Below, piece by piece: positions 1 to 8,609 of a DNA stretch of 41,635 nucleotides (its first letter is position 1; the number at the start of each line of letters is the position of its first letter). The DNA is taken from the NCBI GenBank assembly GCA_017859785.1, contig JAFMMJ010000012.1, positions 1 through 41,635 on the forward strand. The letters run 5' to 3'. The position numbers and the translations under genes were made by a program. This DNA is from Ilumatobacteraceae bacterium. GTDB lineage: Bacteria; Actinomycetota; Acidimicrobiia; Acidimicrobiales; Ilumatobacteraceae. The notes below the pieces were generated by a model, which worked only from the letters and a program-made list of their open reading frames with translations, had not been told where the DNA came from and made no database searches.

Positions 1-967
<967 letters not shown>

Positions 968-996
968 TCTTACGCTCGTGCTTGCTCTGGAGTCCT

Positions 997-1010
997 TGGG
1001 TGCAAACCCA
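997..1010 (+). other. Small hairpin in the 23S-5S spacer
   Basis: The 53-base spacer between 23S and 5S carries a 5-bp stem, TGGGT/ACCCA, closed by a GCAA (GNRA) tetraloop. It may be part of the pre-rRNA processing structure. No tRNA gene lies in the spacer. Confidence 0.4.
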
Positions 1011-1020
1011 TTGACAATAA

Positions 1021-1138
<118 letters not shown>

Positions 1139-1148
1139 TTTCGCACTC

Positions 1149-1187
1149 GAGAGGCGCTGGACTTCGGTCCGGCGCCTCTCGTCGTTT
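1149..1187 (+). terminator. rRNA operon terminator with UUCG tetraloop
   Basis: A 14-bp stem (left arm 1149-1162, right arm 1167-1180, one G-U pair) closes on a TTCG tetraloop at 1163-1166 with a C-G closing pair, the very stable cUUCGg loop. A short T-run follows at 1185-1188. It lies 10 bases after 5S, the expected place for the rRNA operon's intrinsic terminator. Confidence 0.85.
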
Positions 1188-1240
1188 TCGACTCGAACGC
1201 TGATCGTGGTGGTGCCTGTGCCGTCGGGAGTTGCTCGCCT

Positions 1241-1246
1241 TAGCCT
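1241..1246 (+). promoter_or_regulatory. Leaderless-type -10 hexamer TAGCCT
   Basis: TAGCCT (TANNNT) ends 7 nt before the ATG at 1254, and no Shine-Dalgarno is present. This spacing puts the transcript start on or next to the start codon. Confidence 0.5.
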
Positions 1247-1253
1247 CGGTGTA

Positions 1254-2561
1254 ATGCCAGAACAGCGCGGTCCCTCCCGTCGTCCCGGTCGGGGTCGCCC
1301 CGGTTCAGGCGAACCTGGACGGGGCACGTCCGGCGGTGCCGCCCGCGGCGGTCGCCGGGGAGGCCCTAGTCGTGGAGCGGGTTCAGCCTCCTCAGGTGGT
1401 TCTCGTGGGACTGCTGGTCGACGAGATGGTGGAGGCGAGCGATCTGGCACCGGCCGAGCTTCGGTGGGTCGTGGCGCAAATCCGCGCCCGTCTGGTCGCG
1501 GTCGCGGGGATGGCGACAGTCGTCTCGGTGGTGAGAGTCGCGGTGGCGGTCCGAGCCGTGGTGCAGCAGGTCGTGGGGGAGCAGGTCGCGCCGCATCCGG
1601 TCGGGGCGGAGCGAGTCGAGGTGGCGCTGGTCCACGTGGCGCCGGACGTCCCGGAGGCGGCGGGCGCTCGGGGCCGCCAAGAGCTGGGCGTCCGGATGGT
1701 GGCGGACGGGGGGCAGGCGCGGATCGCCGTCTTCCTGCTCGGGAGCCGCGCAACGAGGCGGAGCGCCGGGCCGCTGAGGTACGCGCTCGCGGTGGCGGGT
1801 TCCGACGTAAGGGTGGAATCGGCCAAGACTCCCCACCGGAGCCGCAGGCAGAGTGGATTGACGAGGGCCCGGTTCGGGAGGAGGCCGTCGCCGCGGTAGA
1901 GCGCGCGGAACGTCGGCGCGCTCCATCGGATCTCTCACCCAACCTCGTTGCCGAGGTCGACAGCGCGAGCGGTGGCGGCCAGCGCTCCGCTCGTCTTCGG
2001 GAACGCCTACTGAACGCCTACGAAGCGCTCGAGCGAGAGCGGTTCGGTGATGCGCGACGTATGGCCAATGCTCTGGTCCGGGAACTCAGTTCAGTGGCGG
2101 CAGTCCACGAGATCATTGGCCTCGCGAACTATCGGATGGGCAACTGGCGGCCCGCCGCCGCCGCGCTTGAACGCTCCCAGAACCTGCGACCGGAGCCCTC
2201 CACCCTGCCCGTGCTCATGGATTGCCTCCGAGCGCTCGGTCGTCATCGTGAGGTCGCGTCCGTGTGGAATGAATTAAAGAGCATGTCCCCCGCACACGAG
2301 ATCATGGCCGAGGGCCGAATCGTGGCTGCCGGCTCGTTGGCGGACAGTGGCGACCTCGGAGGGGCCATCGCTCTGATGGAGCCCGCTACCACCCGACCGA
2401 AGCGGGTTCGAGACCACCATCTGCGCCAGTGGTACGTCCTGGCTGACCTTCACGATCGTGCTGGCGATGTGATCGCGGCGCGCCGTTGGTTCGAGCGAAT
2501 CCTGTCCCATGACGACGACTTCGTCGATGTGCGGAGCCGCCTCCGCCAACTCGGTCGCTGA
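1254..2561 (+). CDS. Arg/Gly-rich N-terminus with TPR-like C-terminus, function unknown
   Basis: This protein of about 435 residues has two parts. Residues 1 to about 165 are almost only Arg, Gly, Ser, Pro and Ala, with many RGG and SRGG units, like eukaryotic RGG-box RNA-binding tails. Residues from about 243 to the end are helical and look like TPR-type repeats, for example RLRERLLNAYEALERERFGD and NYRMGNWRPAAAALERS. The frame stays open upstream through the 5S gene, but the ATG at 1254 is the first start after the rRNA terminator and has a -10 hexamer 7 nt upstream. It directly follows the rRNA operon. An RNA or ribosome-linked role is only a guess; the TPR part suggests protein-protein contacts. 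Confidence 0.8.
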   Translation: MPEQRGPSRRPGRGRPGSGEPGRGTSGGAARGGRRGGPSRGAGSASSGGSRGTAGRRDGGGERSGTGRASVGRGANPRPSGRGRGDGDSRLGGESRGGGPSRGAAGRGGAGRAASGRGGASRGGAGPRGAGRPGGGGRSGPPRAGRPDGGGRGAGADRRLPAREPRNEAERRAAEVRARGGGFRRKGGIGQDSPPEPQAEWIDEGPVREEAVAAVERAERRRAPSDLSPNLVAEVDSASGGGQRSARLRERLLNAYEALERERFGDARRMANALVRELSSVAAVHEIIGLANYRMGNWRPAAAALERSQNLRPEPSTLPVLMDCLRALGRHREVASVWNELKSMSPAHEIMAEGRIVAAGSLADSGDLGGAIALMEPATTRPKRVRDHHLRQWYVLADLHDRAGDVIAARRWFERILSHDDDFVDVRSRLRQLGR

Positions 2562-2589
2562 CGAGACAAGCTTCCGATCCGGCGCCGAA

Positions 2590-2595
2590 TACCCT
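2590..2595 (+). promoter_or_regulatory. Leaderless-type -10 hexamer TACCCT
   Basis: TACCCT ends 6 nt before the GTG at 2602. It supports that start over an upstream ATG at 2509 that lies inside the preceding gene. Confidence 0.55.
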
Positions 2596-2601
2596 GATCG
2601 C

Positions 2602-3039
2602 GTGGCGGGTCCCCATTTTCGAGCAGGGGTGATCCTCGTGATCCGGCGAGGTGATGGGCAGGTGCTTGCTTTCGAGCGCGTCGATGTACCCGGTGCCTGG
2701 CAACTCCCGCAAGGCGGGATCGACAATGACGAGAGCCCCGAGCAGGCGGCTTGGCGTGAGCTCTCCGAAGAGACTGGGCTTCGGTCGGACATGGTTCGCT
2801 GCACGGGTTCCTCGTCGAGTTGGACGGTCTATGAGCTCCCGGCCGAGCACCAGCGTCCGGGCCGACTCGGCCAAGCGCACCGGTGGTTCTACTTCGATGT
2901 GGTGGATGACTTGGTTGAACCAACCCCTGATGGCGTGGAGTTCTCCGCCTGGACATGGATGACCGCGGAGGACCTCATCGAGGTGGTGGCCCCATTCCGC
3001 AGGCCGGGCTACGAGGAGATGTTGCGTGGACCACACTGA
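2602..3039 (+). CDS. Nudix hydrolase
   Basis: The protein of about 145 residues has a complete Nudix box, G-x5-E-x7-REL-SEE-TGL, spanning GGIDNDES to WRELSEETGL at about residues 38-60, so the Mg2+-binding glutamates are present. The preceding WQLPQGGI stretch is typical of the RppH/diadenosine-polyphosphate hydrolase branch, which removes pyrophosphate from RNA 5' ends or cleaves ApnA. The exact substrate cannot be told. The frame extends upstream to 2509, but the GTG at 2602 begins just before the first strand (AGVILVIRR) and has a leaderless -10. Its end overlaps rarA by 14 nt, so the two are probably translated from one mRNA. Confidence 0.88.
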   Translation: MAGPHFRAGVILVIRRGDGQVLAFERVDVPGAWQLPQGGIDNDESPEQAAWRELSEETGLRSDMVRCTGSSSSWTVYELPAEHQRPGRLGQAHRWFYFDVVDDLVEPTPDGVEFSAWTWMTAEDLIEVVAPFRRPGYEEMLRGPH

Positions 3040-4288
3040 CCTGTTCAGCGCGGCGGCTCGCGACCGGCTGAGGTCCAAGGCGCCCCTCGCAGCGAGGCTT
3101 CGCCCGAAGACCATCGACGACGTGGTCGGCCAGACGCACCTCGTTGGTCCGGGACGGCCGTTGCGACGTCTGGTCGAGCAGGATCGGCTCACCTCGGCCA
3201 TTCTCTGGGGACCCCCGGGAACCGGCAAGACCACCCTCGCGTTGGCGATCGCGGGCTCGACATCGCGGGCGTTCGAGCAACTGTCGGCGGTTACCGCCGG
3301 GGTCGCAGATGTGCGCTCGACCATCGCCCGGGCGACGTCACTGCTCGGTGAGCAGGATCGGGGGACGATCCTCTTCCTGGACGAGATCCACCGGTTCTCC
3401 AAATCGCAGCAGGACGCCTTGCTTCCCGCGGTAGAGGACGGGACCCTGACGCTGATCGGCGCTACGACCGAGAATCCGTTCTTCGAGGTCAATGCCCCTC
3501 TGCGGAGTCGGTCAACGCTCTTTCGACTCGAACCACTCGGTCGAGATGACATCCAGATTCTGGTGGTGCGCGGGCTCGCGGCCGAGGGCGCGACGGCATC
3601 TGATGAGGCGGTCAACCTGCTAGTCGATCGCGCCGGCGGCGACGGACGCCAAGTGCTCACGGCTCTCGAGGTTGCGTGCGCGCTCGCGGGGTCGGAGTCC
3701 GTCGGACTTGAACACGTGGAAGCGGCCCTTGGAACGAGCGCCCTTCGCTACGGCCGCGATGACCACTACGACGTCATCAGCGCGTTTATCAAGTCGATGC
3801 GTGGCTCGGACCCCGATGCGGCCGTCTACTGGCTGGCTCGCATGCTCGAGGCGGGGGAGGACGCGCGATTCATCGCCCGTCGAATCGTGATCGCCGCGAG
3901 TGAGGATGTGGGCGATGCCGATGACTCCGTGCTCGGTGTTGCGGTGGCAGCCGCTCGTGCTCTGGAGTTCGTCGGATTACCGGAGGCGCAACTCAATCTT
4001 GCCCAGGCAGCGATCGCCGTGGCTCGAGCACCGAAGAGCGCCGCGGTCTCGAGAGCGATCTGGGGCGCGCGGGCCGACGTCCGGGCCGGCTCAGTTGGTG
4101 AGGTGCCCGCACATCTCCGGGATGCGCACTATTCCGGTGCCGCCGAGATCGGGCATGGATCTGGCTATGTCTCGCCCCACGACGATCCGGCGAAGGCGGC
4201 GCAACAGCGTTATCTGCCCGATGAACTCGCCGATCATGGCTGGTACCGTCGGCGCGGTTCGAGCGGAGGATCCGAGGAGGTGGAGTGA
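3026..4288 (+). CDS. rarA: Replication-associated recombination protein A (clamp-loader-like AAA+ ATPase)
   Basis: This is a RarA/MgsA/WRNIP1 family protein of 420 residues, the usual length. Walker A is GPPGTGKT at 62-69, Walker B ILFLDEIHRF is around 115-124, and sensor 1 IGATTENP follows. The N-terminal motif RLRPKTIDDVVGQTHLVGPG is a family hallmark. The C-terminal half carries the tetramerisation region with ALRYGRDDHYDVISAFIKS and YLARMLEAGEDARFIARR-like sequence. RarA acts at stalled forks with single-stranded DNA-binding protein and recombination factors. The GTG start at 3026 lies inside the Nudix gene. The order rarA then a DUF948 protein is common in Actinobacteria, usually followed by alaS, which is absent here. 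Confidence 0.95.
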   Translation: MDHTDLFSAAARDRLRSKAPLAARLRPKTIDDVVGQTHLVGPGRPLRRLVEQDRLTSAILWGPPGTGKTTLALAIAGSTSRAFEQLSAVTAGVADVRSTIARATSLLGEQDRGTILFLDEIHRFSKSQQDALLPAVEDGTLTLIGATTENPFFEVNAPLRSRSTLFRLEPLGRDDIQILVVRGLAAEGATASDEAVNLLVDRAGGDGRQVLTALEVACALAGSESVGLEHVEAALGTSALRYGRDDHYDVISAFIKSMRGSDPDAAVYWLARMLEAGEDARFIARRIVIAASEDVGDADDSVLGVAVAAARALEFVGLPEAQLNLAQAAIAVARAPKSAAVSRAIWGARADVRAGSVGEVPAHLRDAHYSGAAEIGHGSGYVSPHDDPAKAAQQRYLPDELADHGWYRRRGSSGGSEEVE

Positions 4289-4290
4289 CG

Positions 4291-4713
4291 ATGACGACCG
4301 GTGAAGTGGTGTTGGTGGCCGCGATCGTGCTCTGCGCGATCGGCCTCGCCGCGCTCGCTGTCGCGCTCGTTCGGGTGCTTGACGCGTTGGCGGCCCTGCG
4401 CATCGAGGTGCGAGAGCTTCGCGACCAGTCGAACCGGATGATCAGCGAGCTTCGCGTCAGTACCGACCAAGCGCGAGACGCTGTTGGAGCGGCCCGTGAG
4501 GATCTCGTTCGCTTCGATCGGGTGCTCGGCTCCGCCGAGGCCATTTCATCAGCCGTGGGTCGCAGCGGAGGGGCAGCTCGGCGCGTGTTCGCCACCCCGG
4601 TGATCAAGGGGGTCGGTGTGGTGACCGGTGTGAAGCGCGCGGTGGATCGACTGCGAACGGGTGGTGAGCGCTTCGAGCTGGTCTCTGGTGAGTCGAAGAG
4701 GCGGAGAGCATGA
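4291..4713 (+). CDS. DUF948-like small membrane protein
   Basis: The protein of about 140 residues has one N-terminal transmembrane segment (about residues 4-27, rich in Val/Ala/Leu), then a predicted coiled coil with ELRDQSNRMISELR and a basic tail. Length, topology and place after rarA match the DUF948 family of general-stress-like proteins. The role is unknown. Two starts are possible: a GTG at 4285 overlapping the rarA stop, or the ATG at 4291. The ATG was chosen because AGGAGG at 4275-4280 is 10 nt away, against only 4 nt for the GTG. The stop overlaps the next start as ATGA. Confidence 0.8.
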   Translation: MTTGEVVLVAAIVLCAIGLAALAVALVRVLDALAALRIEVRELRDQSNRMISELRVSTDQARDAVGAAREDLVRFDRVLGSAEAISSAVGRSGGAARRVFATPVIKGVGVVTGVKRAVDRLRTGGERFELVSGESKRRRA

Positions 4714-5048
4714 TCAAGCGGTTGACCTGGTTCGTCGCCGGTGTCGTGACCGGTATCGGCGCAGCTCGCTCCGCTCGTCGACGGGTGGTTCGCACAGCTC
4801 GTCGCCTGTCTCCCGTGCACGCGGCTGAACGGCTTCGACGGCGAGCCGAGCAGGGTGTCGACACCGTCGCAGGTGCGGTGCGCGAGGGTCGGCTGGCCAT
4901 GGCGAACCGGGAGCGGGAGCTTCGCGCTCGGTTGGAACGTCGGGTGGATCCAATCGACGGGCGACTCGCCGAGGATGAGACGCTGCTCGTCGACGGCGCC
5001 CCCGTGGAGCCCGGTCGAGTTGTTGTGATGCGCTCAGAGCGCGACTGA
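4710..5048 (+). CDS. Small basic hypothetical protein following DUF948 gene
   Basis: The protein has 112 residues. A short hydrophobic stretch (WFVAGVVTGIGAARSA, about residues 7-22) is followed by a strongly basic helical region and an acidic C-terminal third ending in MRSERD. A protein of this type commonly lies between the DUF948 gene and alaS in Actinobacteria, where its job is unknown. It is coupled to the upstream gene by an ATGA overlap. It is probably membrane-associated with a cytoplasmic helical tail. No catalytic motif is visible. Confidence 0.75.
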   Translation: MIKRLTWFVAGVVTGIGAARSARRRVVRTARRLSPVHAAERLRRRAEQGVDTVAGAVREGRLAMANRERELRARLERRVDPIDGRLAEDETLLVDGAPVEPGRVVVMRSERD

Positions 5049-5052
5049 GACG

Positions 5053-5955
5053 ATGATCCCGGCTCGCTGGGAGCGCCCCTACGTCGACCGTCCCGTGGCC
5101 GACGCCGATCGAGCGGACCTTCTCGCTCGATCCTCGGCGGCTCACTGGGGTCTTCCAGAGCCAACACTGCTCCGCTCGTCGATGAACCGCGTCTATGTGG
5201 CGGGCGAGGTCATCGTGCGGATCGGTCACGTCAACGGTCGCGGTGAGTCCCAACTCGATCTCGCCGCGCGGCTCGCAGCCCTCGAGATCGCGGTTCCACA
5301 GCCAGCCCGTCAGGAAACGCTCGCTGATGGGGATCTGGTCGTCACAGCCTGGCGGCGCGCCACCGGCGCTGGCTCGGTTGATTGGGAGTCGGTCGGCCGA
5401 GCGGTCGCGCGTCTGCACCGTGTGTCTCCGGCCGAGGTGGTGCCGAGCGATCACCCGATCGCCGACCCACGCCGGTTCCCTTGGTGGAACTTCGAATCAC
5501 TTCTCGCGGAGTGCGCCGGCGAGATCGATGCTCGGGCGCTGTCGTCAATCGAGCGGGTCCTCGACGGGCATTCGGGTTGGGATGATTGGCGCGATGAGGA
5601 CCTCGTTCTTTGTCACGGTGATGTTCATCCCGGCAACGTCGTCGTCGATCTGAGCGGGCCTCTCCTCGTGGACTGGGACCTCATGTGCTTGGCCCCCCGC
5701 GAGTGGGATCTCGCCCCGTTGTCGGTCTGGTCGAGGAACTGGGGTGGCGACGCGGCGTGGTTCGATTCGTTCGAACGCGGTTACGACAGGGAGGTCGACG
5801 TCCGTCGTCTGCGTGCTCTCGGCGATCTTCGCGACCTCGCGGCCACGCTGATGGCGGTGCGGGCCGGTCGCGGTGACGCCGAACGGGCCGCCGAGGGCCG
5901 ACGACGCCTCGCGTTTTGGCGAGATGGCACTGGTCCTCCTTGGACGAGCGCCTAG
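5053..5955 (+). CDS. Phosphotransferase, APH/choline kinase fold
   Basis: The 300-residue protein has the kinase catalytic loop CHGDVHPGN at about 187-195 (Asp190, Asn195) and the metal-binding LLVDWD at about 203-208 (Asp207), as in aminoglycoside phosphotransferase and choline/homoserine kinase-like enzymes. It should move a phosphate from ATP to a small hydroxylated substrate, which cannot be named from sequence. It starts 4 nt after the preceding gene, in the slot where alaS often lies. It meets the convergent aldehyde dehydrogenase with a 4-nt overlap. There is no reason to call it an antibiotic-resistance gene. Confidence 0.82.
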   Translation: MIPARWERPYVDRPVADADRADLLARSSAAHWGLPEPTLLRSSMNRVYVAGEVIVRIGHVNGRGESQLDLAARLAALEIAVPQPARQETLADGDLVVTAWRRATGAGSVDWESVGRAVARLHRVSPAEVVPSDHPIADPRRFPWWNFESLLAECAGEIDARALSSIERVLDGHSGWDDWRDEDLVLCHGDVHPGNVVVDLSGPLLVDWDLMCLAPREWDLAPLSVWSRNWGGDAAWFDSFERGYDREVDVRRLRALGDLRDLAATLMAVRAGRGDAERAAEGRRRLAFWRDGTGPPWTSA

Positions 5956-7343
5956 CCGGTGAGTCGTCGAAGAAGTCGTTGAGCGACTCGCCCGTACGGC
6001 GGATAGGCAATTCGCGGATCCGGGCGCGTCGGGCGCTGGAGCACCGAGCGAAGATGGCTCAGACGGTCAAAGCCCGCGCGGCCGTGATACGAGCCGTGTC
6101 CGCTCTCGCCTTTACCTCCGAAGGGGAGCTCATGCACGGCCAGGTGCAGCAGCGTGTGGTTGACGACCGCGCCACCACTCGGTACCAACTCGAGCACCTT
6201 CCGCGCTCGTTCATCGGAACCGGTGAACACGTACAGCGCGAGCGGAGTGGGGCCCTTGGTCAACATTGTCAACTCAGCATCGAGATCCTCGACCACGACG
6301 ATCGGCAGTACCGGTCCGAAGATCTCATCGGCGAGCACCGATGAGGAGGCGTCGGGCTCGACCAGCACCGTCGGCGCGATGTAGCGCGCGTCACGATCCA
6401 CCTGTCCGCCGATGACCGCCGAAGCACCGGAATCGCGGATGAGGGCCGTGAGCCGATCGACGTGATGGGTATTGACGATTCGTCCGTAATCGGGGCTCGT
6501 CGAGGCATCCGCACCGAAGGCGGCTTCGATCTCATCGCCGATGAGCGAGATCAGGCGATCCGCGACCTCGCGCTCCACGAGAACGTGGTCGGGAGCTACG
6601 CAGGTCTGACCGGCGTTAACGAATTTGCCCCACACGATTCGCCGGGCCGACACCGACAGATCGGCGTCAGCGCAGACGATCGCCGGACTGCGGCCGCCGA
6701 GCTCGAGGGTGACGGGAGTGAGGTGCCTCGAGGCGGCCTCCATGACGATCCGTCCGACCCGTCCGCCTCCGGTGTAGAAGATGTGGTCGAAACGTTCCTG
6801 AAGCAGCGCCGAGGTGATTTCGGCGCCGCCGGTGACCACCTCGCAAATATCGGTGCCGAGCACGGTCGGAAGATGCGACGCAATCAGATCGGCCGTGCGC
6901 GGAGCGAGTTCGGAGGGTTTGACCACCACCGTGTTGCCGGCGGCGACGGCGGCGACGACCGGTGCCAGCGCGAGGTGGAGCGGATAATTCCACGGGGCGA
7001 TAACACACACCACCCCGAGCGGGGTCGGCACGACCCGGCCACGACCGGGCCGAGCGACAGCCGGGAGTGAGACCCGGCGCGGACGCATCCACTCGCGCAG
7101 ATGACGGCGGGCGTAACGAGATTGCCCGATGATGAATCCGATTTCAGTCAGCCACGCCTCTGTTTCGCTCTTGCCGAGATCGGCGTTCAGCGCCGCGGCG
7201 TATTCGGCTTCGTGCTCCCGAAGGTGATCCTCGAGGCGCTTCAACCGTTCGGCTCGTGCGCTCGCCTCCCGCAGAAGCGGCGTCGCGTCGCGGAGCGCGC
7301 CAATTCTCGCGCTCCACTTACCCTCGTTCGGCTCGGCGCTCAT
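5952..7343 (-). CDS. NAD(P)-dependent aldehyde dehydrogenase
   Basis: This aldehyde dehydrogenase superfamily protein has 463 residues, close to the class 3 (ALDH3/coniferyl-type) length of 450-470. The general base Glu214 lies in VTLELGGRSP, and the catalytic Cys248 in NAGQTCVAPDHVLV. The cofactor-binding APWNYP (about 116-121) and VVVKPSE are intact. The C-terminal PFGGKGESGHGSYHG stretch is characteristic of the class 3 group. It oxidises aliphatic or aromatic aldehydes to acids; the substrate is unknown. The ATG start has TAGGCT 6 nt upstream, part of a promoter shared with the small gene on the other strand. Confidence 0.92.
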   Translation of the reverse strand: MSAEPNEGKWSARIGALRDATPLLREASARAERLKRLEDHLREHEAEYAAALNADLGKSETEAWLTEIGFIIGQSRYARRHLREWMRPRRVSLPAVARPGRGRVVPTPLGVVCVIAPWNYPLHLALAPVVAAVAAGNTVVVKPSELAPRTADLIASHLPTVLGTDICEVVTGGAEITSALLQERFDHIFYTGGGRVGRIVMEAASRHLTPVTLELGGRSPAIVCADADLSVSARRIVWGKFVNAGQTCVAPDHVLVEREVADRLISLIGDEIEAAFGADASTSPDYGRIVNTHHVDRLTALIRDSGASAVIGGQVDRDARYIAPTVLVEPDASSSVLADEIFGPVLPIVVVEDLDAELTMLTKGPTPLALYVFTGSDERARKVLELVPSGGAVVNHTLLHLAVHELPFGGKGESGHGSYHGRAGFDRLSHLRSVLQRPTRPDPRIAYPPYGRVAQRLLRRLTG

Positions 7344-7349
7344 GCCGCG

Positions 7350-7359
7350 AGCCTACGAT
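7350..7359. promoter_or_regulatory. Overlapping divergent -10 hexamers sharing TA
   Basis: On the minus strand TAGGCT (7350-7355) ends 6 nt before the aldehyde dehydrogenase ATG. On the plus strand TACGAT (7354-7359) ends 8 nt before the ATG at 7368. The two share the TA at 7354-7355, and the whole intergenic region is 24 bp. Confidence 0.5.
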
Positions 7360-7367
7360 GGAGGCCG

Positions 7368-7583
7368 ATGGAGGACCGGATCGATCCCGCGATCGCCTCG
7401 CGTCTCGACACCTTGGCCGAGCGCCTCGTTGACGTCGCATCTGAACTCGACGACGTCATGTTCGACCTGTTGCGGCGCGCAAGTGCTGATGGCGCGGATC
7501 GCCCCAGGCTTGATCGGGAGTTGCAGAAGGTGCGCCGTTCGATCGAGAAGGCGGTGAGCCTCCTCCGATCCCAAGCAGCGTGA
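7368..7583 (+). CDS. Small helical hypothetical protein
   Basis: The 71-residue protein looks like one or two amphipathic helices: DTLAERLVDVASELDDVMFD, then RLDRELQKVRRSIEKAVSLL. It is acidic in the first half and basic in the second. The frame is open upstream, inside the opposite-strand gene, but the ATG at 7368 is preceded by a -10 hexamer at the leaderless distance. No family was recognised. Its end lies 6 bases from the end of the convergent LOG gene. Confidence 0.65.
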   Translation: MEDRIDPAIASRLDTLAERLVDVASELDDVMFDLLRRASADGADRPRLDRELQKVRRSIEKAVSLLRSQAA

Positions 7584-7589
7584 ACGCGC

Positions 7590-8609
7590 TCAGGCCGCGT
7601 TGAGTCGGTCGATGAGTAGGCGGAGGCCCGCGGCATGACGGGCGTCGTAATCGACAGAGAGTCGCGCGAGCGAGAGGTGGTCACCGTCGGCGACTTCGGC
7701 TGCGGTTGGCTCGACCGCCTCGATCACCCCACCTCGCGAGAGCGCGGCGAACTGCTGGCGGAGGTCGTCGAGGCGGGCCGGGCTGGGGAGATCCCTGAGC
7801 CGGATGATCAGGCGGTCACCAACGAATCGGATGCTGTGAAAGTTCGCGTAGAAGCTCTCAAGTTCCGCAGCGACTCCCTCGGCGTCGTGTCGAATCCGAT
7901 AGAGCGAGACGTCGTCTGGGTCGACCATCGAGCGGGCGACGAGGTGATCGCGGATGAAGGTGTCGACCGCCTCCCAATACGGGTCGTCGGGGGTGTCGAG
8001 TAGGACGATCGGCACTGGTACGCCTTTCCCGGTCTGGGTCAGCGTCAAGAGTTCGAAGGTTTCGTCGAGGGTGCCGAATCCACCGGGAAGGCAGACGAAG
8101 CCGACCGACTCCTTGATCAGCATGAGTTTTCGGGTGAAGAAGTATTTCATGCTCACGTACTTGGCGTCACCAGCGATCACCGGATTCGCACCCGTCTCGA
8201 AGGGCAGGCGAATCGACACGCCGATACTCGCCTCGCGCCCGGCCCCTTCCATACCTGCCTGCATGATCCCCGGTCCGGCACCTGTGACGACCATCCAGCC
8301 TCGTCGGGCGAGCTCGGCCGCGACGCGTGCCGTCTGCTGGTACACCGGATCATCGGGGCCGGTGCGCGCCGAGCCGAAGATGGTGACCTTTCTCCGATCC
8401 CGAAACGGAGCGAACATCTCGTAGGCCTCACGCATCTCCTTGAGCGCGTTCGCGGCGATCTTGAGGTCGAGCGGATGCGGACCATCACCGAGCAGGCCGA
8501 GGGCTTCGGTCAAGAGGGAACGAGCGACCTTGCGATCGATCGGGGGGTTCGCCCCGTCGAGTTGATCGAGTGCTGTCTCGATCAGGGAGTCAACTGGTGG
8601 GACACTCAC
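7590..8609 (-). CDS. LOG family protein (TIGR00730-type, nucleotide phosphoribohydrolase fold)
   Basis: The Rossmann-fold LOG protein has 339 residues. The signature LPGGFGTLDE is at about 174-183, and the phosphate-binding TGAGPGIMQAGMEGA is at about 109-123. Relatives cleave cytokinin riboside monophosphates or other nucleotide monophosphates to base plus ribose 5-phosphate. It is longer than the minimal enzyme (about 190 residues), with about 70 residues added before the fold and about 100 after it. It is the last gene of the transketolase-transaldolase operon, joined by an ATGA overlap. Release of ribose 5-phosphate next to pentose-phosphate enzymes is a sensible link, but inferred. Confidence 0.88.
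   Translation of the reverse strand: MSVPPVDSLIETALDQLDGANPPIDRKVARSLLTEALGLLGDGPHPLDLKIAANALKEMREAYEMFAPFRDRRKVTIFGSARTGPDDPVYQQTARVAAELARRGWMVVTGAGPGIMQAGMEGAGREASIGVSIRLPFETGANPVIAGDAKYVSMKYFFTRKLMLIKESVGFVCLPGGFGTLDETFELLTLTQTGKGVPVPIVLLDTPDDPYWEAVDTFIRDHLVARSMVDPDDVSLYRIRHDAEGVAAELESFYANFHSIRFVGDRLIIRLRDLPSPARLDDLRQQFAALSRGGVIEAVEPTAAEVADGDHLSLARLSVDYDARHAAGLRLLIDRLNAA

Noticed and set aside
5053-5955. Aminoglycoside resistance gene
   Set aside because: The fold is shared by many metabolic kinases, and there is no mobile context or close match to known resistance enzymes visible by eye.
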